DNA of 64,000 bases from an uncultured Gammaproteobacteria bacterium. GTDB taxonomy: Bacteria; Pseudomonadota; Gammaproteobacteria; JAADHQ01. The notes below the pieces were generated by a model, which was given only the letters and a program-made list of their open reading frames with translations, made no database searches and was not told the origin of the DNA. Made by a program: the position numbers and the translations under genes. Below are positions 47,971 through 57,868 of the stretch, in pieces; position 1 is the stretch's first letter; every line of letters starts with the position of its first letter. The DNA is taken from contig CAMYJD010000002.1 in NCBI GenBank assembly GCA_947258655.1, positions 1 to 64,000 of the forward strand. Direction: 5' to 3'.

Positions 47971-48501
47971 TCTCGTTCAATACATAAATATTGCTTTAAT
48001 CTACGGCGAATTTCATTTGTATAGGTAGTCCTAACGTATATCTGAGCTTGGTCCGAACAAATAATTGGGTTATTTTGTCTGCTGTTTCCTAATAGAAGTT
48101 TGTAATCGGAGGGATTGTGTCTGGGATAAGGTGTTCTATAGCGGAATGTATCCAGTAATCACTGGCAGTGCGTTAGTTGAACCAATGAGGTACATACCAG
48201 TGCATGATGGAAACGGTTCTTGTCACGAACGAGATCTGTTGATAATGAGCGATCTATTTTAGGGCAGTGGCACAGAGCAAGTGCGAATCATATCGAATTA
48301 GTGACAGATATTGGTGCGCAATGTTGCAAATTCACTACATATTCTCTGATCTGTTAACAATGGGGGGCAGGGGGTTGGATGCCGGATTCCTTGCGTAACT
48401 ACTATCGCAACAAGCTGAGGATCTTTCATTAATCCATCAATGATATGGCAGTATGCCAGACAAGACATGCTGATTTATTGAAATTAAAGACTGAGCGGAG
48501 A
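47831..48501 (-). other. Intergenic region between the ATPase operon and glsA
   Basis: 670 bases. The first 140 belong to the repeated glsA upstream region. The rest shows no convincing gene; short frames lack ribosome sites. No clear terminator for the ATPase operon was seen. Confidence 0.4.
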
Positions 48502-49122
48502 TTATTTGCTCCGCTGCTGACGTAATACGCGGATTTGAAACTGGGTATTACGATCTTCCTCGGACAGGGTTGATTCAATATATTCAATCGTCGTACGATA
48601 ACGTGGGATTACATTGTATTTCAGTGCGTTGACGCGTTTCTGGGTCTTGCGCTGCTCGGACAGAAAACGGCGCAATGCGGTTTCTGATTCCCCGAGTTGT
48701 GCAAGTAGCTTTGACAGGCGAACCAGGCGTATACGTGCTTCATCGAAACTGGCATCGGTCCACATAAGGCCTACAGGCTGCAGCTGTAATTGTTCAACTG
48801 TGACTGATGGATATTCCACTCCGATACTGCTGCGAGGAAGGATATTAACTTCAAGCGCAGGCTGTAATCCAAGGGCGGCCTGGCCGAGCATGTAGTTACC
48901 CATACGCATATTGCTGATACCAAGCCAATGATACGCATCTTGCAGTGCCTTGCGTGTTTCACTACGTAATTGCCGATACTGTTTCAATCGTTGATAGACC
49001 AAGCGTGTTATCAGTTCGCGTTTTCGCTCCAGCATTCCATGACCCTGCTCAAGAAATATTACCTGTCTCTTGAGCGATAATAACGCACTTTTTGTGGGTG
49101 GGACCTTGAGACGTTCTGTCAC
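48502..49122 (-). CDS. ntpD: V/A-type ATPase subunit D
   Basis: 206 residues, the last gene of the ATPase operon. A long coiled-coil protein: LKVPPTKSALLSLKRQVIFL at the start, a central domain, and an RRVNALKYNVIPRY-like motif (QKRVNALKYNVIPRYRTTIE) near the end that is diagnostic of the family. It forms the central rotor stalk with subunit F. It overlaps subunit B by 4 bases. Confidence 0.92.
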   Translation of the reverse strand: MTERLKVPPTKSALLSLKRQVIFLEQGHGMLERKRELITRLVYQRLKQYRQLRSETRKALQDAYHWLGISNMRMGNYMLGQAALGLQPALEVNILPRSSIGVEYPSVTVEQLQLQPVGLMWTDASFDEARIRLVRLSKLLAQLGESETALRRFLSEQRKTQKRVNALKYNVIPRYRTTIEYIESTLSEEDRNTQFQIRVLRQQRSK

Positions 49123-50516
49123 GATGCCTCCACATGTGGGAATTCGTGATGATGGTAACGGGCAAGGTCTTCTTCACTTACACGACTGAGTTCATGCGCC
49201 GGCAATAATGACAGGATATCCCAGGCGATGTTGAGTGTATCTTCAATTGTTCGCTCATCGTCTTCACCCTGACTGACAAAATTATGTTCGAAGGCTTCAG
49301 CAAAGGCGAGATATTGCCGATCATTTTCAGCAAGTTCTTCGGCGCCGATAATAGAGGCCAGATTACGTATTTCGAGGGCTCTCGCGTACGAGGCATAGAT
49401 CTGGCTTGCTACCCGTGCATGGTCTTCACGGGTATAACCCTTGCCAATTCCGTCTTTCATCAAGCGTGATAATGATGGCGGTATAAATATGGGCGGATAC
49501 AGGCCGAGGTTATGTAGTTCACGTCCCAGCACTATTTGCCCTTCGGTTATATAGCCGGTCAGATCTGGAATCGGATGGGTAATATCATCGCTGGGCATAC
49601 TGACCACGGGAACCAGTGTAATAGATCCATGGCGGGCCTTGATACGGCCTGCGCGCTCATAGATTTCAGCCAGATCAGAATACAGATAGCCGGGATATCC
49701 CTTGCGTGACGGGACGTCACCCTTTGCTGTAGCGACTTCACGTAGCGCCCCTGCATATTGGGTCATGTCGGTCATGACAACCAGTACATGCATATCAAGG
49801 TCATAGGCGAGATATTCAGCCGTGGTCAAGGCTGTACGAGGCAGGATCAGGCGTTCAATAGCGGGATCATCGGCCAGATTGATATACATTGTAACATTGG
49901 ATAACACTCCGGAAGATTCCAGGCTTTCCTGAAAGAAGCGTGCATCGCTGTAGGAAACGCCCATGGCTGCAAACACGATGGCAAACTGAGACTCCTCACC
50001 GGGTAATTTGGCCTGACGAACAATTTGTGCCGCGAGACGGTTATGGGGCAGGCCGGGACCGCTGAAAATGGGTAACTTCTGTCCACGCACTAGGGAATTG
50101 AGTCCATCGATTGCCGAAATCCCGGTCTGGATGAATTCACGCGGGTACGCACGTGCAGCCGGATTTACGCTTGATCCGTTCACATTGCGCATAATACGCG
50201 ATACGAGCGGTGGACGATCATCGCGTGGTTCACCGATACCGTTGAATACTCGGCCAAGTATGGCAGGGCTTAAGGTAATCTCAAATGGCTCGCCGAGAAA
50301 GCGTACCCATGTTCGTTCAAGGTCTAGGCCATCCGTACCTTCAAATACTTGCACCAACACCGTATCTTTGGCTGTACGAATGACCTGGCCGTTGCGCTGA
50401 CGACCTTGGTGGTCACGTACTTGCACACGTTCTCCCAGGGCAATATCTGGCGCGGAGCGCATAAACAGCAATCCGCCGCGTGCACTTGTGTTTTGTCGGT
50501 ATTCCTTGTCACTCAT
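49119..50516 (-). CDS. ntpB: V/A-type ATPase subunit B
   Basis: 465 residues. It has the regulatory non-catalytic subunit's degenerate nucleotide loop (FSGPGLPHNRLAAQIVRQA), the preceding TGISAIDGLNSLVRGQKLPI, and the VVMTDMTQYAGALREVA and GYPGYLYSDLAEIYERAGR motifs. It alternates with A in the catalytic head. Overlaps both neighbours by 4 bases, so translation is coupled. Confidence 0.95.
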   Translation of the reverse strand: MSDKEYRQNTSARGGLLFMRSAPDIALGERVQVRDHQGRQRNGQVIRTAKDTVLVQVFEGTDGLDLERTWVRFLGEPFEITLSPAILGRVFNGIGEPRDDRPPLVSRIMRNVNGSSVNPAARAYPREFIQTGISAIDGLNSLVRGQKLPIFSGPGLPHNRLAAQIVRQAKLPGEESQFAIVFAAMGVSYSDARFFQESLESSGVLSNVTMYINLADDPAIERLILPRTALTTAEYLAYDLDMHVLVVMTDMTQYAGALREVATAKGDVPSRKGYPGYLYSDLAEIYERAGRIKARHGSITLVPVVSMPSDDITHPIPDLTGYITEGQIVLGRELHNLGLYPPIFIPPSLSRLMKDGIGKGYTREDHARVASQIYASYARALEIRNLASIIGAEELAENDRQYLAFAEAFEHNFVSQGEDDERTIEDTLNIAWDILSLLPAHELSRVSEEDLARYHHHEFPHVEAS

Positions 50517-52300
50517 TCGCTAATTTCCTGATTAATGGCATACTCGGATTTCATGCTGAGTTTCAGGGCCTGTAATTCATCAGAGAATATTGCATAAGCC
50601 TCTGGTTCCTTTTCCAGATCGATACCTTTTAGTCGTCGGGCACGTGCGAGTATCGGTTGTCTCAACAACTCCTGTACCGGTACACCAATATCCAGTAACT
50701 CAATACCAGATGTATATAGGTCTATCATCAATTTGAGCAATGCGAATTGTTTATCAGGCGAACAATAGCTGTCTACAGGATCCAGCGCACTTTGTTGTAG
50801 CACGCCTTCCTTGAGGAAATTGGCAGCTTCCAGAGCCCAGCGCTGATTCTGTGATAAAGCCTCGGGGCCTACCAGATTGACAATTCGTGAAAGTTCGTCT
50901 GCCTGTGCCAGCAAGGCCAGAGCTTTACGCCGGTAATCTTCCCATAGCGGGTCAACATGTTCTGCCCACCATTGTTGTGCGATGCCGGCATAACCGGAAA
51001 AACTGTCCGTCCAGTCCACGGCGGGATAGTGTCGAGCATCGGCCAGGGGTTTGGACAGGGCCCAGAATGTTTCTACGATATTTTTTGTATGACTGGTTAC
51101 CGGTTCGGAGAAATCCCCACCTGGCGGAGATACTGCCCCGATCAGGGTCACAGAGCCGGATATTCCTGCATTCGTTTTCACACGCCCGGCACGCTCGTAA
51201 TACGATGCAAGACGTGAAGCCAGGTAGGCAGGGTAACCTTCCTCGACCGGCATTTCGTTCAGGCGACCGGAAACTTCGCGCAGGGCTTCTGCCCAACGGC
51301 TGGTGGAATCAGCAACGACGACCACATCATAGCCCTGGTCACGATAATATTCAGCCATCGTGATACCCACATATATTGACGCTTCGCGTGCTACTACAGG
51401 CATGTTAGAGGTGTTGGCAACCAGCAGCGTGCGTTCCATCAGTGAGCGTCCGCTACGAGGATCGGATAGTTCTGGAAAGCTCTCCAGAATGTCGACCAGT
51501 TCGTTACCGCGTTCACCGCAACCGATATAAATGACAATGTCGGCGTCTGCCCATCTCGCGATTTGCTGTTGCACAACTGTCTTTCCAGCTCCAAACGGGC
51601 CCGGTACGGCACCTTTGCCACCCTTGAGTAACGGAAAAAACGTATCAAGAATACGCTGTCCGGTCAGCAGGGGTATTACGGCATGATCGCGATACTGATA
51701 TGGACGTGCAGTTCGGACCGGCCAGCGGTGATAGAGTTTTAATTTATGGATTTTTCCACTGGTATCGCGAACCCGTGCAATCACATCTTCAACAACATAG
51801 TCACCAGCCGGCGCAAGTTCGAGTAATTCACCGCTGGTATCCGCTGGTACCAGTATACGATGTTCGATACTGTCGGTTTCCATTACCAATCCCAGTATTT
51901 CACCACCCTCCAAGCGCTGGCCTATTTTTATTGTAGTGGCGGGAGTAAATGCCCATTTTCGTTCACGATCGAGTGATGGCAGGTATAGTCCACGCGGTAT
52001 ATAGTCACCACTTTGTTGTTGAATGGAATGTAATGGGCGCTGTATACCATCGAATATCTGGCCCAACAGGCCAGGGCCTAACTCGACTGATAACGGGTGT
52101 CCAAGAGCAGCGGCTGCTTCACCTGGCCTCAAACCTTCGGTCGACTCGTAAGCCTGGACGATAGCATTGTCATGTTCACGTGCGATAACCTCTCCGATCA
52201 GACCAAGCTCGCCCAGCTTGACTTCCTCACCATTTACCACTCCCGGCAGCAAAACAGTGACAATGGGTCCATTGACTTCCAGTACTTCACCCACGGCCAA
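50513..52300 (-). CDS. ntpA: V/A-type ATPase catalytic subunit A
   Basis: 595 residues. Walker A GPFGAGKTVVQQQ is at about residue 235, with GCGERGNELVDIL after it and VVADSTSRWAEALREVSGRL as the Walker B region. The inserted bulge domain that distinguishes A-type from F-type beta subunits is present (about 110-190). It hydrolyses or makes ATP. It overlaps subunit E by 14 bases and B by 4. Confidence 0.96.
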   Translation of the reverse strand: MAVGEVLEVNGPIVTVLLPGVVNGEEVKLGELGLIGEVIAREHDNAIVQAYESTEGLRPGEAAAALGHPLSVELGPGLLGQIFDGIQRPLHSIQQQSGDYIPRGLYLPSLDRERKWAFTPATTIKIGQRLEGGEILGLVMETDSIEHRILVPADTSGELLELAPAGDYVVEDVIARVRDTSGKIHKLKLYHRWPVRTARPYQYRDHAVIPLLTGQRILDTFFPLLKGGKGAVPGPFGAGKTVVQQQIARWADADIVIYIGCGERGNELVDILESFPELSDPRSGRSLMERTLLVANTSNMPVVAREASIYVGITMAEYYRDQGYDVVVVADSTSRWAEALREVSGRLNEMPVEEGYPAYLASRLASYYERAGRVKTNAGISGSVTLIGAVSPPGGDFSEPVTSHTKNIVETFWALSKPLADARHYPAVDWTDSFSGYAGIAQQWWAEHVDPLWEDYRRKALALLAQADELSRIVNLVGPEALSQNQRWALEAANFLKEGVLQQSALDPVDSYCSPDKQFALLKLMIDLYTSGIELLDIGVPVQELLRQPILARARRLKGIDLEKEPEAYAIFSDELQALKLSMKSEYAINQEISE

Positions 52301-52943
52301 TGATCCCCGGATCTGTTACGCCAGTGAATAATTTTTCCATTACCGTTTTTTCCAGAGCAGGGCGTAAACGCTGCAGGCGTTGTTCAAATGTGTTGTCCAA
52401 ACGGATACGGTTGTCATGTGTCGATAATAATATACCTCCACTGCATTCAATCGGGTCATCCGATAAGGTAATGGTCTTGTCAATTCCACAGTCCTGTACG
52501 AACGCTTGCCAACGCTCATCAAACATGATCAGATCACGGGCATTCAGATATGCTGTCAGTGTGTCACTCTCGATAACTGCAGCGCCGGCACAAATTGACT
52601 GTTTCAAAATTGCTTTGTATTCATTTTCATTTTTCGTCAGTTCCTGCAGACGGTTTTCCAGTTCACTCATCACTGTCTGGATAAGTGCCCATCGGGTTTG
52701 ATCCAGTTTTGTCCGCAGTTGGATCTCGGCGGCCTGTATACGGCGTCGGTAGTGGCGCTCTGCCAGGGCACTGGCGATTTGCTCTTCGCGTTCCTGGTGT
52801 AGTTTAGTATGTTCCCTGGCCTCATGAATGATGCGCTCGCGTTCACCTTCGGCAAGGGCGATGTGTTCTTTGGCCAGTTGCTCGGCGCGTGCCAGCAGGG
52901 CGCTTTCGAGTTTTGATTCCTGGGTCTGTTCACTCAAGATCAT
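52287..52943 (-). CDS. ntpE: V/A-type ATPase subunit E
   Basis: 218 residues. The first half is a long charged helix (LLARAEQLAKEHIALAEGER, HEAREHTKLHQEREEQ) and the second half is the globular domain with TLSDDPIECSGGILLSTHDN, a family feature. It forms the outer stalk with the G/H-type subunit. Overlaps F by 4 bases and A by 14. Confidence 0.88.
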   Translation of the reverse strand: MILSEQTQESKLESALLARAEQLAKEHIALAEGERERIIHEAREHTKLHQEREEQIASALAERHYRRRIQAAEIQLRTKLDQTRWALIQTVMSELENRLQELTKNENEYKAILKQSICAGAAVIESDTLTAYLNARDLIMFDERWQAFVQDCGIDKTITLSDDPIECSGGILLSTHDNRIRLDNTFEQRLQRLRPALEKTVMEKLFTGVTDPGIIGRG

Positions 52944-53323
52944 TGCTCCAAAGCACGTGGTCCCAGTATCGCTTCAACCTGTGCTTCAACGGCCGGCTTG
53001 TAACCTTCAGGGCTGTGTAATTGGGGTATTTCAGTCACCACGATCCTACCACCTTCGGATAACACCCGATTTAACCATGGTCCACCACTTGCTGCCAGTT
53101 GGTGTTCCAGAATGACGAATGCTTTTATACGCTGCCGCACCAGGTCAGCCAGTATGGTTTCCATTTGTTCTGGGGTAGGATCGGGATACGCCTCAAATCC
53201 AATCAATGCAAAACCCTGAACAAGGGCGGCACTACCCATCGCAATCAGGCGTGATGGACTCGTGCCTGATTGCAGTGAATCTTGTTGTGGCACATGATCA
53301 GAGTGTGGATTCGCCGGTTCCAT
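52940..53323 (-). CDS. ntpF: V/A-type ATPase subunit F
   Basis: 127 residues. An N-terminal extension of about 25 residues precedes the CheY-like fold (LIAMGSAALVQGFALIGFEA, AFVILEHQLAAS, VVTEIPQLHSPEGY). It sits on the rotor with D. Gene order here is K-F-E-A-B-D; in several other bacterial operons F follows C or E. Start ATG 53323 abuts the K stop directly. Confidence 0.82.
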   Translation of the reverse strand: MEPANPHSDHVPQQDSLQSGTSPSRLIAMGSAALVQGFALIGFEAYPDPTPEQMETILADLVRQRIKAFVILEHQLAASGGPWLNRVLSEGGRIVVTEIPQLHSPEGYKPAVEAQVEAILGPRALEQ

Positions 53324-53770
53324 TTATATTTTACCTAAAAGCAATATCGTAACAACCAGGCCATATATGGCAATACCCTCGGCCAGGCCCAGATAGATCA
53401 GGGTGCGGCCAAACATTTCAGGTTTTTCAGAAATTAATGCCAATGACGCAGCGCCAACAGAACTGACCGCAATACCACTGCCGATAGCGGCAAGAGCGGT
53501 AGGAAGGCCTATGCCGATGAGTGTAAGTCCCAGTCCAACTGAAACATCGAGTCCACCGCTTGCAGTTTCGGTAGCGGCCATCACATTTTGTATGCCGAAT
53601 ATCAAGACACCGAGAGTGGCAGTAATATATACTGCCAGATTACTGGTGATAATACTTTTTAACCGGATTTTGGCCCTGGTGCCTCCTCTGACAGGGTGAA
53701 TTTCATAATAAACGCCTAAACAGATGATACCTATAACACCCAGACTTACCAATGCGACCAACCAGTACAT
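53324..53770 (-). CDS. ntpK: V/A-type ATPase membrane ring subunit K (c)
   Basis: 148 residues from ATG 53770 (AGGGGA ribosome site 8 bases upstream); an upstream start at 53809 would add non-membrane residues. Four membrane helices: MYWLVALVSLGVIGIICLGV, LAVYITATLGVLIFGIQNVM, then a c-type hairpin LTLIGIGLPTALAAIGSGIA and LIYLGLAEGIAIYGLVVTIL. The ion-binding carboxylate is the Glu in LAEGIAIYG. The first pair does not look like a c hairpin. The Gln/Thr sodium ligands of the E. hirae ring are not evident, which favours proton coupling (inference). Confidence 0.85.
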   Translation of the reverse strand: MYWLVALVSLGVIGIICLGVYYEIHPVRGGTRAKIRLKSIITSNLAVYITATLGVLIFGIQNVMAATETASGGLDVSVGLGLTLIGIGLPTALAAIGSGIAVSSVGAASLALISEKPEMFGRTLIYLGLAEGIAIYGLVVTILLLGKI

Positions 53771-53783
53771 AATCACTATCCCC

Positions 53784-55694
53784 TTAGCTATTGATGAGTT
53801 GTATACCATTTGAGGGTAATACTAACGGACGGAACTCACGTCCATTACCACTAAAGAAGCGCGAGAAACCTTCATAATATTCCAGGCGCAAGATCTGAAT
53901 CATTACGATTGCACCTTCAAGCACGATAATGAATACATTACCCAGCACCACGGTCACCCAGTATCCGAATTGATCGAGCATACCAGCCAATGTGAACACC
54001 GCAATAGCCAGGGCAACATGATTCAGGCTGAAAGCCGCAACGCGCAAAAAAGAAAGTGTGTTCGAGACATAGCTCATAACGGCTTCAAATCCCTCGATAA
54101 TGACGACCAGTACACGTTCGCCAGTTGAAGCCTGGCGATATTTTCGCCAATTGACTATTGAAATCAATGTCATAGGCAGAAGTACAAATAACAGTTCAAG
54201 CGTACCCAATTGACCATTAATTATCCATTGATATGCGGCGAACATCAATCCCAGGTACAGCGCCAGACCGGCCATACCATCGCTATTGAATAATGCTAAA
54301 TGAAATCGGCGCTGACGAAAACGGTTCGAGATTGTCAATATGGTGGCAACCAGAATAAATCCAATCCCCCAGTAGACAGCCAGGCTTAGCATACGGACGG
54401 GGTCAGATAACGGCGATATCCATAGTGGCGCGATGACATGTTCATTTCCGAATATACTCCCGTATATAAATCCGAAAACAACAGACATTAGGCCGGCGAT
54501 TATCATGAGTATGGTAAACTGGCCAAGTACACGCCGCATAAGCAGAGCACCGGTGGCAATGACAGCGCCATGACCGACATCCCCGAACATCATCCCGAAC
54601 ATCAAAACAAAAGTCAGGGTGAATAACAAGGTCGGATCAAATTCGTCGTAACTCGGTATACCATATCCCTTAACAAGGGTTGTAAACGGTTTCAGCCAGT
54701 GCCGATGATGCAGTGCAGTAGGGACCAGGGTAAGCTCCTCTGGGAGTGGGTCTCGTGATGTCAGTACGACGCAGTCTGAAAAATGAGATGTCAGAAGATT
54801 ACGTAAATCAGCGACTGATCGCTTCGGTACCCAGCCGCTGATCAAGGCAAGTTCTCCTCGTACCCGCAAGGACTGCGCCAATTCAGCATAGGGAGATGCC
54901 AGTGTCAGTACCTGTGCAATGTCAAGCAATCTTGCTTCATGAACCTGTCGAACATATGAAATCTGTTCTGTCACATCTTGTAAGCGGGTGTCAATTTCGT
55001 TGGAACGTGATTCCAGGAGTGATCTGACCTGATCAGGATGACCATGAAATTCCGGGGGCACTGCCATAGCATGCCAGCCAGCTACTTCCAGGGTCTTGTC
55101 TATATCGGCCCGGTTGACTACAGGACCGGCCAGTAATACATGTGCCGTGCCATCTATGCTGAAGAAATGTGTCGCCGTGTAGTCAGCAATACCGACCGCT
55201 TCTTTAATGCGATCGAGCTCGGTTTCAGGCAGTGTGCCAACGCGCAGGTCCAGAAACTGATGCTGACTGTGTAGCAAATCCAGGTCGATGTCGAGGTTGG
55301 AAAATTCATCCAGGGTTGTACGTAATTGCTGCAGTCTCTTCCGCTGTTCGCTATTGCGTCTGATACTCTCGTCATGTTGTGAGCATTCATGCCACAAATG
55401 GCCCAGCCATTGGTCGATTCCCACTAATTCCGGAAGAGTGATTGGTGAGCTATCGACAGCGCTAGTTTCTGTAATGTTGATATCCAGATGCTTGAGGATC
55501 TTTTGTAACTGCGCCAGGCTGCTTTGTAAGTGCTCGCGATAGAGCGTTGCCGGTGATTCCGGTAGTTGTTCACTATATTCGTCAGAGATCTCCGGTTGAA
55601 AAACACCAAGTTGAGCCAGCACCAGGGCTGCATCGGGTACATCTTCAGCCATCATTTGTATGTATACCTTTTGCATGCTTAAAGGTAAAAACAC
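53784..55694 (-). CDS. ntpI: V/A-type ATPase subunit I (a)
   Basis: 636 residues from GTG 55694, with GAGGG about 7 bases upstream; the stop of subunit C and this GTG overlap by one base (TAGTG). ATG 55676 is the alternative. The first ~320 residues are a cytoplasmic coiled-coil and alpha/beta arm (with EQISYVRQ, LALISGWVPKRSVADL). The second half has seven or eight helices, including LFTLTFVLMFGMMFGDVGHG and the conserved Arg-bearing NTLSFLRVAAFSLNHVALA. It provides the ion half-channels facing the K ring. Confidence 0.92.
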   Translation of the reverse strand: MFLPLSMQKVYIQMMAEDVPDAALVLAQLGVFQPEISDEYSEQLPESPATLYREHLQSSLAQLQKILKHLDINITETSAVDSSPITLPELVGIDQWLGHLWHECSQHDESIRRNSEQRKRLQQLRTTLDEFSNLDIDLDLLHSQHQFLDLRVGTLPETELDRIKEAVGIADYTATHFFSIDGTAHVLLAGPVVNRADIDKTLEVAGWHAMAVPPEFHGHPDQVRSLLESRSNEIDTRLQDVTEQISYVRQVHEARLLDIAQVLTLASPYAELAQSLRVRGELALISGWVPKRSVADLRNLLTSHFSDCVVLTSRDPLPEELTLVPTALHHRHWLKPFTTLVKGYGIPSYDEFDPTLLFTLTFVLMFGMMFGDVGHGAVIATGALLMRRVLGQFTILMIIAGLMSVVFGFIYGSIFGNEHVIAPLWISPLSDPVRMLSLAVYWGIGFILVATILTISNRFRQRRFHLALFNSDGMAGLALYLGLMFAAYQWIINGQLGTLELLFVLLPMTLISIVNWRKYRQASTGERVLVVIIEGFEAVMSYVSNTLSFLRVAAFSLNHVALAIAVFTLAGMLDQFGYWVTVVLGNVFIIVLEGAIVMIQILRLEYYEGFSRFFSGNGREFRPLVLPSNGIQLINS

Positions 55695-56761
55695 TATTGT
55701 ACCCTCTGTTGTGTTTTTACCTCTGGGCAGAGCAGGTCTGTACTAATCAATCCAGTTGCGATACGAATCAGTTCAGGATCCAGCTGTAGTCGCTTACCAC
55801 GGATTACAGCGCGTAAACGGCGTAAATCCCGTTCGCGTAATATCAGGTATGCAAGTGCGCTGATCGGATTGAAAAGGCTGTAGTTCAGGATTTTTTGGGC
55901 AGTTACCCATGTATGGTGTTCAAGCCTGCGAATAACCTCAGAGGTGCAACGCGCTCCACCCAGTACACTGGACAAGCCCTCAGGCAAATGTTCAATGACA
56001 TCGGTAAGGCTTTCACGCTGACAAAGCGACAATAATTTCTGGCTGCTGAGATGCAGACCATGTGGAATCAACAGATAATATGTCTGTGCCGGAGGCAAAT
56101 TATACGCAAATCGGTATCGTAATAGCCAGACCAGGTTCACACGATCAATGATTGAACCGCCCAATTGCCGCTGCGGAAGTTCAGAAGTATGGGGCGCAGC
56201 CAATGTACGACGGGCAAGGCCGGTAAAGTAATGGCGGTCAATGGTTGCATCAAGATCAAACAGATCCTGTCCCTGTTCGAAGACTCGGCGCGCATCCCTG
56301 GCTATGGCTGTAAAAGGTGTTGTTTCAAGGATCCGCAACAGCTCGGCAGTATTATCAGATTGTAGTAAACGTTCTACTGGTAATGTGGTCAATGATCCCA
56401 TATTGACGAGATGAGTACGAATCGTGCTGTTCGACTGGCGATTCATTTTTCCACGTAAAATAGCTTTGAGATTGCTGATTTCAAAGCGCTCTGCCCAGTA
56501 TAATAATAAATCGCGATCACTGTTTGTGAGTGGTCGTAATAGTATGATCAGTTCATCGAGCAATAATGTTATCAATATCTGATCCAGATCATCATTTCTA
56601 CCCATTTCATCAGCCGAGTAAGAAGTGTCAGGAGAAATCCTTGCCAATAGCTCTGTCAATGAAACACGTTTCTCAATCAAACTCTCAATATCAGTATCAC
56701 TGAGAAGGCGTTCAGCCAGTATTGATACACGTGTATATAGATAGGGATGATTGGCCAACAT
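55694..56761 (-). CDS. ntpC: V/A-type ATPase subunit C (AC39/d family)
   Basis: 355 residues, mostly helical. It has the segment YWAERFEISNLKAILRGKMN typical of the AC39 family and two further similar helical blocks (REDLRRLRAVIRGKRLQL-type repeat at the end, RERDLRRLRAVIRGKRLQLD). It links the rotor stalk to the membrane ring. It begins 7 bases after the first gene of the operon. Confidence 0.85.
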   Translation of the reverse strand: MLANHPYLYTRVSILAERLLSDTDIESLIEKRVSLTELLARISPDTSYSADEMGRNDDLDQILITLLLDELIILLRPLTNSDRDLLLYWAERFEISNLKAILRGKMNRQSNSTIRTHLVNMGSLTTLPVERLLQSDNTAELLRILETTPFTAIARDARRVFEQGQDLFDLDATIDRHYFTGLARRTLAAPHTSELPQRQLGGSIIDRVNLVWLLRYRFAYNLPPAQTYYLLIPHGLHLSSQKLLSLCQRESLTDVIEHLPEGLSSVLGGARCTSEVIRRLEHHTWVTAQKILNYSLFNPISALAYLILRERDLRRLRAVIRGKRLQLDPELIRIATGLISTDLLCPEVKTQQRVQ

Positions 56762-56768
56762 TGACTGG

Positions 56769-57089
56769 TTAGCTCTCCTGGTAAGTTATGAATTCTGCGA
56801 ACGCGGCTTCCAATGCCTGTGTTTCCTGCTCTTCGGCACAGAATCGTAAGCTTATCTGGTATTCCTGGTAGCGGCGTTCCAACTCGATGATCGCCTGTTC
56901 AGCACGTGCTTCAGCCTGGTCAATATGTGTCTTACGAATTTCCGCGGCTTGATCTGCAAAACTGGATTCGATTGCGCCTGCTTCGTTTCTTGCCTGTTTG
57001 ATAATTTCATCATGTTGTGCGTTGGCGGACGCTATGATTTTCTCGGCACGTTGTTCTGCATCGAGCAGGCGTTTGAGGATCTTTTCCAT
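56769..57089 (-). CDS. V/A-type ATPase peripheral-stalk subunit (G/H type)
   Basis: About 106 residues from ATG 57089; GTG 57092 directly before it is the alternative. Almost entirely a charged coiled coil (KRLLDAEQRAEKIIASANAQ, ARAEQAIIELERRYQEY). It pairs with subunit E in the outer stalk. First gene of the nine-gene ATPase operon. Confidence 0.75.
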   Translation of the reverse strand: MEKILKRLLDAEQRAEKIIASANAQHDEIIKQARNEAGAIESSFADQAAEIRKTHIDQAEARAEQAIIELERRYQEYQISLRFCAEEQETQALEAAFAEFITYQES

Positions 57090-57092
57090 CAC

Positions 57093-57539
57093 TATGCCCC
57101 GCTGAATAAAATATCTTCAGTATTATAATACGATATAGATATAGGTATAGGAAGTTTAAATGCTATTTTCTTGATAGTTGAGCAATGGCTGAAATAGCGG
57201 GAATTCCTGTCCTAGCAACCGGAAACCCCTATCTTATCTCCAACATCTGTAGTTCTTTACTAGATTGATTCAATGTTGAGCATTATTGTCAGTTTTTATC
57301 ACTAATATAATAGCCCTCGTGTCGGGATTTTATAATATCAGGAGTCAGGCACATCGCGTGTTGCAGTGTCTGGTAAGGTGTATTGTCAAGCCGTGACGAC
57401 TTTATGGACATCAACTGTCCGTAACAAAAATAACATTACAAATACCAGATTATTATCAATGGCCCGTAGTCTACTGATTTTTACAAGCAGCAGCTATGAT
57501 GGAAGAGGACCAGCACTATTTGTGAAGACCAGCATCAAG
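57093..57539 (-). promoter_or_regulatory. Upstream region of the ATPase operon
   Basis: 450 bases between the first ATPase gene and the glsA remnant. It should hold the operon promoter. No gene was recognised. Faint similarity to glsA may extend into 57480-57540. Confidence 0.35.
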
Positions 57540-57868
57540 GCTTATTGATAAAAGGATTCTGCTGAGGGTTCTACATCGAACTTTGAGTGGACAGCATCAA
57601 TACCGTTTTGTCCAGGGGCAGGCCAGAGGTTAGTATCTTGGAGATAGACTGAATTGTAAAGGATTGTCGGGCATCACTGAACTGGTGAATGTGCCCATCT
57701 AGTATCGCAATAGCAATACTAAGCCGCTTACGGATTGGCGTTGGAAAGCTCAGGAATATGACTGGCAACCACGTCATCTTTTATTTCGAGGAGTTCATGG
57801 TGGAGGTTCTTAAGGAAATATTGTAGCGGGTTTTTAATACCCAGATTTGTTTTTATATCTATAAACAT
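57540..57868 (-). pseudogene. Decayed 5' fragment of a glutaminase gene (glsA copy)
   Basis: ATG 57868 begins MFIDIKTNLGIKNPLQYFLK, then LHHELLEIKDDVVASHIP. A frameshift follows near 57775, after which the frame reads IAIAILDGHIHQFSDARQSF and TIQSISKILTSGL before falling apart. The intact gene reads MDIKTNMAIKNPLQYFLEKL and FTIQSISKVLTYG at the same places. Only about 110 codons remain; no STAS or nucleotide-binding part is present. The region up to 57995 matches the intact gene's upstream sequence. Confidence 0.8.

Noticed and set aside
48065-48262. Plus-strand ORF in the gap after the ATPase operon
   Set aside because: No ribosome site, Cys-rich random-looking sequence and no recognisable motif.
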